Below are positions 1 through 5,721 of a DNA stretch of 5,721 bases, one piece after another. Each line of letters opens with the position of its first letter. The stretch's first letter is position 1. Below the pieces are notes generated by a model. The model saw nothing but the letters and a program-made list of their open reading frames with translations. It had not been told where the DNA came from and made no database searches. Source of the stretch: Acidobacteriota bacterium (GTDB lineage Bacteria; Acidobacteriota; Terriglobia; Bryobacterales; Bryobacteraceae); assembly GCA_947505565.1 (NCBI GenBank), contig CANNLB010000226.1, positions 1-5,721 on the forward strand, written 5' to 3'. The translations under genes and the position numbers were made by a program.

Positions 1-232
1 CGGCTTCACGATGTGGGTGGCTGGCGGTGGCTTTAAGGGCGGAATCGCCTACGGCGCCACCGACGATTTCGGGTTCAAAGCAGTCGAGGACCGGGTTTCG
101 ATTCACGACCTCCACGCGACCATGCTCCACGCCCTCGGGATCGATCACACGCAGTTGACCTACCGCTACGCCGGCCGCGACTTCCGCCTCACAGACGTCT
201 TTGGCGACGTGGTCAACGGCGTGCTCTCCTAG
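1..232 (+). CDS. DUF1501 family protein, C-terminal fragment (5' end outside window)
   Basis: The reading frame enters from the left edge (first whole codon at position 2) and ends at TAG 230-232, followed at once by a second in-frame TAG. The ~76 visible residues match the C-terminal signature of DUF1501 proteins: a '[14 protein letters not shown]' strand, then 'YGATDDFGF', then '[15 protein letters not shown]', then '[12 protein letters not shown]'. Family members are usually around 450-500 residues, so roughly one sixth is present. DUF1501 belongs to the alkaline-phosphatase/sulfatase-like superfamily. Many members carry a Tat-type signal and are encoded next to DUF1549/DUF1553 cytochrome-like proteins in Planctomycetota and Acidobacteriota. 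Whether such a partner lies upstream cannot be seen here. The true substrate is unknown, and the N-terminal metal-site residues and any signal peptide are outside the window. The family call is firm; the function is not. Confidence 0.9.
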   Translation, partial: GFTMWVAGGGFKGGIAYGATDDFGFKAVEDRVSIHDLHATMLHALGIDHTQLTYRYAGRDFRLTDVFGDVVNGVLS

Positions 233-250
233 TAGGTCTAAGGTCTTTTG

Positions 251-272
251 CCTAGGTAAATCGGTACCTGGG
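251..272 (+). repeat. Stem-loop between the DUF1501 gene and the GGDEF-EAL gene
   Basis: The arms CCTAGGTA (251-258) and TACCTGGG (265-272) pair over 8 bp, with one G-U wobble, around a 6-nt loop. The stem starts 18 nt after the DUF1501 stop and ends 12 nt before the ATG at 285. No T-run follows it, so it is not a textbook intrinsic terminator. It could be a weak terminator or mRNA 3'-end structure for the upstream gene, or a structure covering the initiation region of the downstream gene. A related short direct repeat flanks it: GGTCTAAG at 235-242 and GGTCCTAAG at 271-279. The pairing is directly visible; any role is inferred. Confidence 0.45.
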
Positions 273-284
273 TCCTAAGTTGAA

Positions 285-2705
285 ATGAACCGAGCGGTTC
301 ATAGACTCGCTTACTCTTGCGTGTTCCCATATTGCATGGTCCAGAGGTGTGTTCAACCCAGCACAATCGTGCACGTGGCTCCCCTGCGAGTGGTGTATCC
401 GCTCCTCGGCCTGCACTACGTCTTGTCGTTTGTCCACGGACTTTCGCAGCAAAACGAGTGGGCGGCCTATCTTGGATTAGAGCTTTTGCTGGGCATCGTT
501 TCGTTGGCCGGGGGCTGGGCGCTTTGGAACCGAGATATAGAAGAGCAGTTTTATCCCGGAGTGACGAAGCTCTTTTGCACCATGATCGTTCTGCATGCCG
601 GTCTGCGACTCGCGTCCGGAGGCGGAGGCGCCCATCTTTCCCCATTAGTTCTGGTTCTGATCGGAGGGGTGTGGTTACTGCCCAAGTGGAAAGAATGGTT
701 CTGCTATCTTGCGCTGCCGATTCTGTTGATTTGGATCGGGATCCCGGCGATTCGTCTTCCGCAGTGGGATCAGCGTGGGGGTACCATCGAACTGACGCTG
801 GCCACCATCGTAATTGGCGCCATGCTGTGGGTTCGGAACAGTAGCGCCCATCCCGAGGTATCTCTGGTGGCCGAAGAGAGTGAAACCGAACAGGCCCGGA
901 AGCAAATGCTGGTCGCGGCGGACGGATCCAACGACGGTTTCTGGTATTGGAGCATCTCGACCGGTCAGTTCACCGTCAATGCGGCGTGGGCGCGACTTCT
1001 CGCCTATAAGCCAGACGAAATAACGGACGATATCGAAGAGTGGTGGAGTCGGGTCCACCCCGGCTATCTGGAACAGTTGCAGGCCGATGTCGACGCCCAT
1101 CTCAAGGGCGGAGGATCCATGTTCTCGAACGAGCATCGGATTCTCCGCAAGGACGGAACCTATCTCTGGGTTTCGGCCCGTGGGAACGCGGTCCGCAACG
1201 AGATCGGCCGGGCGATCGCCCTGGCCGGGTCATTACGCGACATGACTTCGGTGATCGATGCCGACCGCAACTCCCGGCACGACTCCTTCCACGATAAGCT
1301 GACCGGATTGCCCAACCGCGGCTTTCTGATGGCTCGGCTGAATCAACTCACCGCCCGCCAGACCTCGGCAACCCACCCGACCGCTCTGTTCGCCTTGCTG
1401 TTCCTGGACCTGGACCGCTTCAAAATCATCAACGATAGCCTGGGCCACCTGGCCGGGGACCAATTATTGCTCCACGTCGCCGATCGGCTGCGGAACTGCG
1501 TTCGACCGATGGACATGGTCAGCCGCTTCGCCGGAGACGAGTTCGCCGTGCTACTCGAACACGTCACCGATACCGATGAGGCGCTGCGGATCGCCCTGCG
1601 GATCCGCGATGCGTTAGGTCATCCCTACGATCTGAGCGGCCGGGATGTCCTCAGCGGAGCGAGCGTCGGGGTCGTGATGGGTCATGACCGATCAGCCACC
1701 GCGGATGAACTCTTGCACATGGCCGATACGGCGATGTACCACGTCAAGACCAAACAGCGTGGCCAGGTGCAACTGTTCGACGCCAGCATGCAGGCAGCAA
1801 ATTCGCGGGTCCTGGATCTGAAAAACGGCCTAACCAGAGCGCTGGGCGAGGGCCAGATGCTCGTCCATTATCAGCCCGTCGTCGCGCTCGCAACGGGCCA
1901 GATCACTGGTGTGGAGGCGCTCGTCCGCTGGCAGAGAACGGCCGAAGAACTGATCAGCCCGACCGAATTTGTCAAACTTGCCGAAGACTTGGGCATTATG
2001 GGTGAGATCGGCGAATGGGTGCTGCGCACCGCCTGCGCGCAGAACGTCGATTGGATCCGACAAGGTCTGGCACCCACCTTGATGTCGGTCCATCTATCGC
2101 CGCGGCAGTTGCAGAATCCGCATTTCGCCGACCTAGTGGCGGAGATTCTGCGCCAGACGGGCATGTCGCCACAACGGCTCGAACTAGAACTGAAAGAGAG
2201 CACCATGCTCCAAGCACTCGAGCGGACTCCGCAGGTGCTCGCCAACTTGGCCGGGCAAGGGATCCGCTTTTCTATCGACGATTTTGGGGCGGGGCTTTCC
2301 TCCTTGAGCCACCTGCGGAAGTTCACCTTCCACACGCTGAAGTTAGACCGGATGTTTGTCGCCGATCTGACCACCGACATCCGGTCGCGCGCCGTGGCGA
2401 ACGGGTTGATCACCTTGGCCCACGATCTGCAGTTACAAGTGGTAGCCGAAGGGGTCGAGCGCCGCGAGCAACTCCAGCTCCTGGCTGAGCTGCAATGCGA
2501 CCAGGTTCAAGGGTTCCTGATTAGTCGTCCCTTGCCCGCTAACCTCCTGGTCGCGGGCCTGCGGGCAGTCCATTTGCCCCGTGTCGTCGAATGGTCCCAC
2601 CCCCCCGCAAGCGACGTCAGGAACCTCGGACAGACACTCCGCGATCAGCGATTAGCCGAGCCTACCTCCAACACCCCTTGCGCTCAGCCGTCAGATGTGA
2701 TTTAA
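285..2705 (+). CDS. Membrane-anchored PAS-GGDEF-EAL cyclic-di-GMP signalling protein
   Basis: This 806-residue inner-membrane protein is predicted to make and/or break cyclic di-GMP. About six hydrophobic helices lie near residues 34-52, 60-81, 93-110, 118-133, 137-156 and 167-183; I do not recognise them as a named sensor. A PAS-3-like domain follows (about 207-322, ending 'GSLRDMT'). The GGDEF domain (about 335-500) opens with 'DKLTGLPNR' and has metal Asp375 in 'DLDRFK', Asn383, an inhibitory RxxD site (R407-D410) and a signature reading AGDEF (416-420). The EAL domain (about 510-765) has 'EALVRW' (Glu544), Glu635, 'DDFGAG' (Asp665-Asp666), Lys686, Glu722 and Gln742. However, the usual NLS motif is HLS (His603) and the usual 'TE' is 'KE' (637-638). 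An in-frame TAA at 276-278 makes 285 the most upstream start, but there is no clear ribosome binding site. ATG 336 or a GTG near 369-390 is possible, because helix 1 begins only at about residue 34. A ~40-residue tail after EAL is probably disordered. The domain call is very secure; the balance of the two activities is not. Confidence 0.96.
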   Translation: MNRAVHRLAYSCVFPYCMVQRCVQPSTIVHVAPLRVVYPLLGLHYVLSFVHGLSQQNEWAAYLGLELLLGIVSLAGGWALWNRDIEEQFYPGVTKLFCTMIVLHAGLRLASGGGGAHLSPLVLVLIGGVWLLPKWKEWFCYLALPILLIWIGIPAIRLPQWDQRGGTIELTLATIVIGAMLWVRNSSAHPEVSLVAEESETEQARKQMLVAADGSNDGFWYWSISTGQFTVNAAWARLLAYKPDEITDDIEEWWSRVHPGYLEQLQADVDAHLKGGGSMFSNEHRILRKDGTYLWVSARGNAVRNEIGRAIALAGSLRDMTSVIDADRNSRHDSFHDKLTGLPNRGFLMARLNQLTARQTSATHPTALFALLFLDLDRFKIINDSLGHLAGDQLLLHVADRLRNCVRPMDMVSRFAGDEFAVLLEHVTDTDEALRIALRIRDALGHPYDLSGRDVLSGASVGVVMGHDRSATADELLHMADTAMYHVKTKQRGQVQLFDASMQAANSRVLDLKNGLTRALGEGQMLVHYQPVVALATGQITGVEALVRWQRTAEELISPTEFVKLAEDLGIMGEIGEWVLRTACAQNVDWIRQGLAPTLMSVHLSPRQLQNPHFADLVAEILRQTGMSPQRLELELKESTMLQALERTPQVLANLAGQGIRFSIDDFGAGLSSLSHLRKFTFHTLKLDRMFVADLTTDIRSRAVANGLITLAHDLQLQVVAEGVERREQLQLLAELQCDQVQGFLISRPLPANLLVAGLRAVHLPRVVEWSHPPASDVRNLGQTLRDQRLAEPTSNTPCAQPSDVI

Positions 2706-2706
2706 A
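2678..2706 (+). promoter_or_regulatory. Possible extended -10 promoter for the TonB-dependent receptor gene
   Basis: TTGCGC (2678-2683) is separated by 17 nt from TTTAAA (2701-2706), which is preceded by TG one base upstream (2698-2699), giving an extended -10 arrangement. It overlaps the stop codon (2703-2705) of the GGDEF-EAL gene. The -35 match is poor (3 of 6) and the -10 is moderate (4 of 6). If used, transcription would start near 2713, directly before the inverted repeat at 2715-2732. Acidobacterial promoter consensus is poorly known, so this is only a candidate. Confidence 0.25.
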
Positions 2707-2714
2707 CAGGGGCA

Positions 2715-2732
2715 CAAGGTGGTTACACCTTG
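2715..2732 (+). repeat. Perfect 7-bp inverted repeat (hairpin) in the leader of the TonB-dependent receptor gene
   Basis: CAAGGTG (2715-2721) and CACCTTG (2726-2732) are exact reverse complements around a GTTA tetraloop. The repeat lies 9 nt after the GGDEF-EAL stop and 27 nt before the receptor start codon. No T-tract follows on the + strand, so a strong Rho-independent terminator is unlikely. It could be a 5'-leader hairpin, a dyad operator for a regulator, or processed 3'-end structure of the upstream message. The 3' arm could alternatively pair with CAAG at 2738-2741 through CTTG (2729-2732), giving a smaller competing hairpin. Confidence 0.55.
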
Positions 2733-2749
2733 CATCACAAGTTTGCAAA

Positions 2750-2755
2750 AAGGGG
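2750..2755 (+). promoter_or_regulatory. Ribosome binding site of the TonB-dependent receptor gene
   Basis: AAGGGG, four nucleotides before the ATG at 2760, is a strong purine-rich Shine-Dalgarno match with a slightly short spacer. It supports 2760 as the start over the in-frame ATG codons at residues 14 and 16, which would remove most of the signal peptide. Confidence 0.75.
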
Positions 2756-2759
2756 AATT

Positions 2760-5721
2760 ATGCGAAGACTAATCGCTTTGTTGTGCTTAGCGGCCGCCAT
2801 GGCCATGGCGCAAATCGGCACGTCCACCATGACGGGTCGAGTCACCGACTCGACCGGCGCGACCGTACCGAACTGCACCGTCGTCATCGTCCAGAAGGGA
2901 ACCAACTTTACCTTCACCGCCAAATCGAATCAGGAAGGGATCTATCGCGTTCCGTCCTTACAGCCCGGACTTTATCGGGTGACCTTTGAGTCGCAAGGAT
3001 TCAAGAAAATCGTCCGCGACGATCTCGAAGTCCGCACCGGCGACACCGTCGCCATTGACGCGGCCATGCAGGTTGGCCAAGTCTCCGAACAGATCGAAGT
3101 CAAGGGCGGCGCACCGTTGCTCGAAACCGAAACCTCCGCCACCGGCTCGGTCATGTCCGGCGACACGCTCTATGAAATGCCGCTGTATCAGCGCTACATC
3201 AACTCGACGCTGAACTTAGTCCCCGGCATGACCAGCGGCGGCTATGCTTACGGCGGCAGTCTCGGCTCCTACCACTTGGCCGGCCAGCGCAACGGTGCCA
3301 TCGGCATCTTCGAAGACGGCGTGAACGGTAACGACCAGATGGGCGGAACCGAAACGATCAAGCCAATTCAGAACTCGGTTGCCGAGGTGAAGGTGATCAC
3401 TACCGTTCCCCCCGCCGAATACGGCCACTCGGCCGGCGGCGTCATCTCCGTCGTCAAAAAGTCCGGCACCAATGAACTCCACGGCATGGGCTCCTGGTAT
3501 GGGCGCACGCGGCGGATGCAGCATCGGTTGTACTTCGACAAGTTCAGCACCTCCGATCTCGGCGTGATGACCTTCTTTATGCAGCCCGACGCTAACGTCA
3601 GCGGCCCGGTGATGATCCCGAAACTCTACGACGGACGAAACAAGACGTTCTTCTTCTTCGGCTATCAACGCCTCCACGAGAAGAAAGTAGCCCAAGTCGT
3701 CGCCGGTACTCCGAGCCTCGCGATGCGCCAAGGCGACTTCAACTTCCCCGGCGTCTCCAATTCAAACCAGATCTTTGACCCCGCCACCACCCGGCGCAAT
3801 CCGGACGGCTCGTGGGCTCGGGATCCCTTCCCCGGCAACCGCGTTCCCACCAACCGCATCGATGCCGCATCCCGCAAGGTTCTCGACTTTGACCCCTGGG
3901 TCCAGCCGAACTTCGCCGGGACATTTAACTCCCTCGGCCCGGTCGGCAACGTCCTCGCCAACGAACTGGCTCTCGTTTTTTTCAACGATTACAACCTCCG
4001 CATCGATCACCAGTTCACCCAGAACTTCAAGATCTACGGCAGCTACACCGACAACGCCCAAAGCGGCTTTGGTCGGCCCATCAACATCCGCCCCGACCGC
4101 GGCGTGTTCGATCACAACCAGGGAAACTACAACCCCTTCCGCCAGATCAACTCCTCGCTCGGCTATACCTGGATCGCCAGCCCCTCGGTCGTCAACGACT
4201 CCCGCATCGGCTACTATCGCCGCCGTAACGATACCCAGGTCCCCTCTTTCGGCGGCAACTGGCCGCAACAGTTGGGCATCCCCGGACTCGATCAGTCACT
4301 CATGCCGGCCTTCGGCTCCGGTAGCCGCGATAGCGCCGACTCCATCTACGGACTCACCGGCGCCACCCCTGGCAAACTCGTCAACGAGACCTTCTCGTTC
4401 CGCAACGATACGACGATCGTCCGCGGAGTCCACGCCTTCAAGTTCGGTTACGAAATTCTCCAATTCCGCCTCAACTCAGCCAATTACGCCCGCCCAGCCG
4501 TCCTCAATTTTGGCGGCGTCACGGCAGGCTTACAACCGAATGGCGTCGCCGTTCCCAACACCGGCAACACCTTCGCCGGCTTCATGACCGGCTATGTCAG
4601 TCAGGGCCTCTTCACCGGGGAACTCACCAGTTGGCTGCCCCGGTCCAGCATCCATAGCTTCTACTTCCAGGACGATTGGAAGTTCTCGCGGACGCTGACG
4701 ATCAACGCCGGCATACGTTACTCCAACGAAAGCCCCTACAACACCAAGAACGGCGCGATGAGCAACTTCAGCCCCACGGCTACCGATCCGCTCACCGGTC
4801 GACTCGGTGCCATCACCCACCCCACCGAGGGGCTCAACAAACGGGATAGCAACAACTTCAACCCCCGCCTCGGCCTCGCTTGGCATCCGAAAGAGAAGCT
4901 GGTCTTCCGGGCGGGCGTAGGCTTCTATACGGTGGATATCAAGTTCCCGCTGCAACGCGGTAACTACGACGAATACGTCGCGACGGTGAATCAACAGGCG
5001 GCCCCGGGCGATCCTTCGCCCGTCTTCCGTCTGAGCCAAGGCCCGGCCCCGATCCGGTTCAACATCGGCAGCGGCGGCACGTCGGCCTTCAGCGGCGCAA
5101 ACCTCGGTTCCCGCAGCGTCGAATGGTGGGATCAGAACCTCCGCAACCCCTACGTGCTGAACTTCAACGGCGGCGTGCAGTACGAAGTCGCCCGCGACTA
5201 CGTCGTCGACGTCAGCTACCAGGGCTCCTCCGGCGTTGGCCTGATCGAACGTTGGCAGGCCAACTCGTTCCCCATCGATTACTTCTCCGGGAACCCGACC
5301 CAGCAGAACGCCGTCCTGGCGGCCGCCCAGAACTTCCGCCCGTACAACGCCTTTGGCGACGTCCGGCTCCGGTCGAACTTTGGCCACTCCACCTTCCACT
5401 CCGGCACCGTGAAACTCGAAAAACGCATGTCCCGCGGCATGTTCTTCTCGACTTTCTACACCTTCTCGAAGGCGATTAACTCGCAGGATAACGACAACGA
5501 CGGCTCCGGCGTCGCACCCCTGCAGAATCGTAGCCTCGAAAAGGCGCTCGCCGGTTACAACCGTTCCCATCGTTGGCTCGCCACGGTGAACTACGAACTG
5601 CCTTTCGGCCAAGGAAAGAAATACGCTTCCAGCGGCTGGAAGAAACAGGTGTTCGGAGGCCTCGAACTGTCCTGGATTCAGACAATCGAAAGCGGCAACC
5701 CGCTGACGTTCTCCTTCGACG
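2760..5721 (+). CDS. Oar-like TonB-dependent outer-membrane receptor with carboxypeptidase-regulatory-like domain (3' end outside window)
   Basis: An uninterrupted frame runs from ATG 2760 to the right edge (987 complete codons). Residues 1-17 are a Sec signal peptide: 'MRR', a hydrophobic core, and a likely signal peptidase I cut after 'AMA'. Residues about 20-105 form a carboxypeptidase-regulatory-like beta-sandwich ('GRVTDSTGATVP', 'GIYRVPSLQPGLYRV', 'GFK'). A plug domain follows at about 115-235, ending 'AEYGHSAGGVISVVKKSGTN'. The rest is beta-barrel, with family phrases 'KTFFFFGYQ' (295-303), 'MRQGDF' (322-327), 'DPFPGN' (355-360), 'LRIDHQF' (413-419), 'QDDWK' (637-641) and 'ELPFGQGKK' (946-954). 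Such proteins sit in the outer membrane and, by family analogy, import large ligands using TonB-ExbBD energy; in Acidobacteriota there are many paralogues and the ligands are mostly unknown. By family length perhaps 150-200 residues are missing. No TonB box was recognised. No frameshift or loss of key regions is visible. The ligand cannot be predicted. Confidence 0.95.
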   Translation, partial: MRRLIALLCLAAAMAMAQIGTSTMTGRVTDSTGATVPNCTVVIVQKGTNFTFTAKSNQEGIYRVPSLQPGLYRVTFESQGFKKIVRDDLEVRTGDTVAIDAAMQVGQVSEQIEVKGGAPLLETETSATGSVMSGDTLYEMPLYQRYINSTLNLVPGMTSGGYAYGGSLGSYHLAGQRNGAIGIFEDGVNGNDQMGGTETIKPIQNSVAEVKVITTVPPAEYGHSAGGVISVVKKSGTNELHGMGSWYGRTRRMQHRLYFDKFSTSDLGVMTFFMQPDANVSGPVMIPKLYDGRNKTFFFFGYQRLHEKKVAQVVAGTPSLAMRQGDFNFPGVSNSNQIFDPATTRRNPDGSWARDPFPGNRVPTNRIDAASRKVLDFDPWVQPNFAGTFNSLGPVGNVLANELALVFFNDYNLRIDHQFTQNFKIYGSYTDNAQSGFGRPINIRPDRGVFDHNQGNYNPFRQINSSLGYTWIASPSVVNDSRIGYYRRRNDTQVPSFGGNWPQQLGIPGLDQSLMPAFGSGSRDSADSIYGLTGATPGKLVNETFSFRNDTTIVRGVHAFKFGYEILQFRLNSANYARPAVLNFGGVTAGLQPNGVAVPNTGNTFAGFMTGYVSQGLFTGELTSWLPRSSIHSFYFQDDWKFSRTLTINAGIRYSNESPYNTKNGAMSNFSPTATDPLTGRLGAITHPTEGLNKRDSNNFNPRLGLAWHPKEKLVFRAGVGFYTVDIKFPLQRGNYDEYVATVNQQAAPGDPSPVFRLSQGPAPIRFNIGSGGTSAFSGANLGSRSVEWWDQNLRNPYVLNFNGGVQYEVARDYVVDVSYQGSSGVGLIERWQANSFPIDYFSGNPTQQNAVLAAAQNFRPYNAFGDVRLRSNFGHSTFHSGTVKLEKRMSRGMFFSTFYTFSKAINSQDNDNDGSGVAPLQNRSLEKALAGYNRSHRWLATVNYELPFGQGKKYASSGWKKQVFGGLELSWIQTIESGNPLTFSFD

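Noticed and set aside
1871..2413. 180-codon minus-strand open frame inside the EAL coding region
   Set aside because: It is antisense to conserved EAL motifs; the Ser/Arg-rich product has no recognisable family.
2674..2679. CCCCTT, complementary to the receptor ribosome site AAGGGG (2750-2755), as a long-range anti-Shine-Dalgarno
   Set aside because: A six-base complement some 70 nt away is expected by chance in GC-rich DNA, and it lies in coding sequence without other supporting structure.
2591..2989. 132-codon plus-strand frame bridging the end of the EAL gene and the start of the receptor gene
   Set aside because: It overlaps two confident genes out of frame. Its sequence is Arg/His-rich with no motif, and the signal peptide and ribosome site clearly favour the frame beginning at 2760.
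3976..3982. T7 run within the receptor gene as a possible frameshift site
   Set aside because: The frame remains open and motif-consistent on both sides ('ELALVFF' then 'LRIDHQF'), so there is no evidence of disruption or programmed slippage.
3762..4268. 168-codon minus-strand open frame
   Set aside because: It is antisense to the receptor gene, rich in Val/Ala/Gly/Asp, with no domain and no start signals seen.
3775..4587. 270-codon open frame on the plus strand in another frame
   Set aside because: Its product is a low-complexity Ser/Thr/Pro/Ala chain and it overlaps the well-supported receptor gene, so it is a shadow frame.
4530..5612. 360-codon open frame on the minus strand
   Set aside because: It lies wholly antisense to the receptor barrel, whose translation carries clear family motifs. 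The antisense product is a compositionally biased Val/Gly/Ala/Glu-rich chain without recognisable motifs, as expected from GC-rich codon bias.
1..5721. CRISPR repeats, tRNA or rRNA genes, transposase genes, attachment sites, defence systems
   Set aside because: No spaced direct repeats, cloverleaf-like sequence, transposase motifs or terminal inverted repeats were seen by reading. The window is almost fully occupied by three ordinary genes.

Overview
The window looks like ordinary chromosomal DNA from a GC-rich Acidobacteriota, most likely in or near the Solibacter/Bryobacter group. Two things suggest this. One is a large Oar-type TonB-dependent receptor that combines an N-terminal carboxypeptidase-regulatory-like domain with the phrases 'MRQGDF', 'PFPGN' and 'NRID'. 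The other is the tail of a DUF1501 protein, a family abundant in Acidobacteriota and Planctomycetota. The taxonomic call is an inference from protein style; no marker gene is present.

Layout, all on the + strand: (1) positions 1-232 hold the last ~76 codons of a DUF1501 (alkaline-phosphatase-like fold) protein, ending in tandem TAG stops. (2) A 52-nt gap contains an 8-bp stem-loop (251-272) and no recognisable Shine-Dalgarno sequence. (3) Positions 285-2705 encode an 806-residue membrane-anchored c-di-GMP signalling protein with about six N-terminal transmembrane helices, then PAS, GGDEF and EAL domains. (4) A 54-nt gap holds a perfect 7-bp inverted repeat and a good ribosome binding site; a possible extended -10 promoter overlaps the stop codon of the preceding gene. 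(5) Positions 2760-5721 encode an outer-membrane TonB-dependent receptor that runs off the right edge after 987 complete codons.

The three genes are co-directional with short gaps, so read-through is possible, but a hairpin in each gap leaves separate or attenuated transcription open. No sequence evidence ties their functions together. A c-di-GMP enzyme next to an outer-membrane importer is compatible with nutrient sensing or surface attachment, but that is conjecture.

The most unusual point is in the bifunctional signalling protein. Its GGDEF motif reads AGDEF with an intact inhibitory RxxD site. Its EAL domain keeps nearly all catalytic residues, but the metal-binding Asn of the 'NLS' motif is His (codon 2091-2093), so the phosphodiesterase half may be altered or dead. 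I found no CRISPR array, tRNA, rRNA, insertion sequence or defence system, and no clear sign of an undescribed system.
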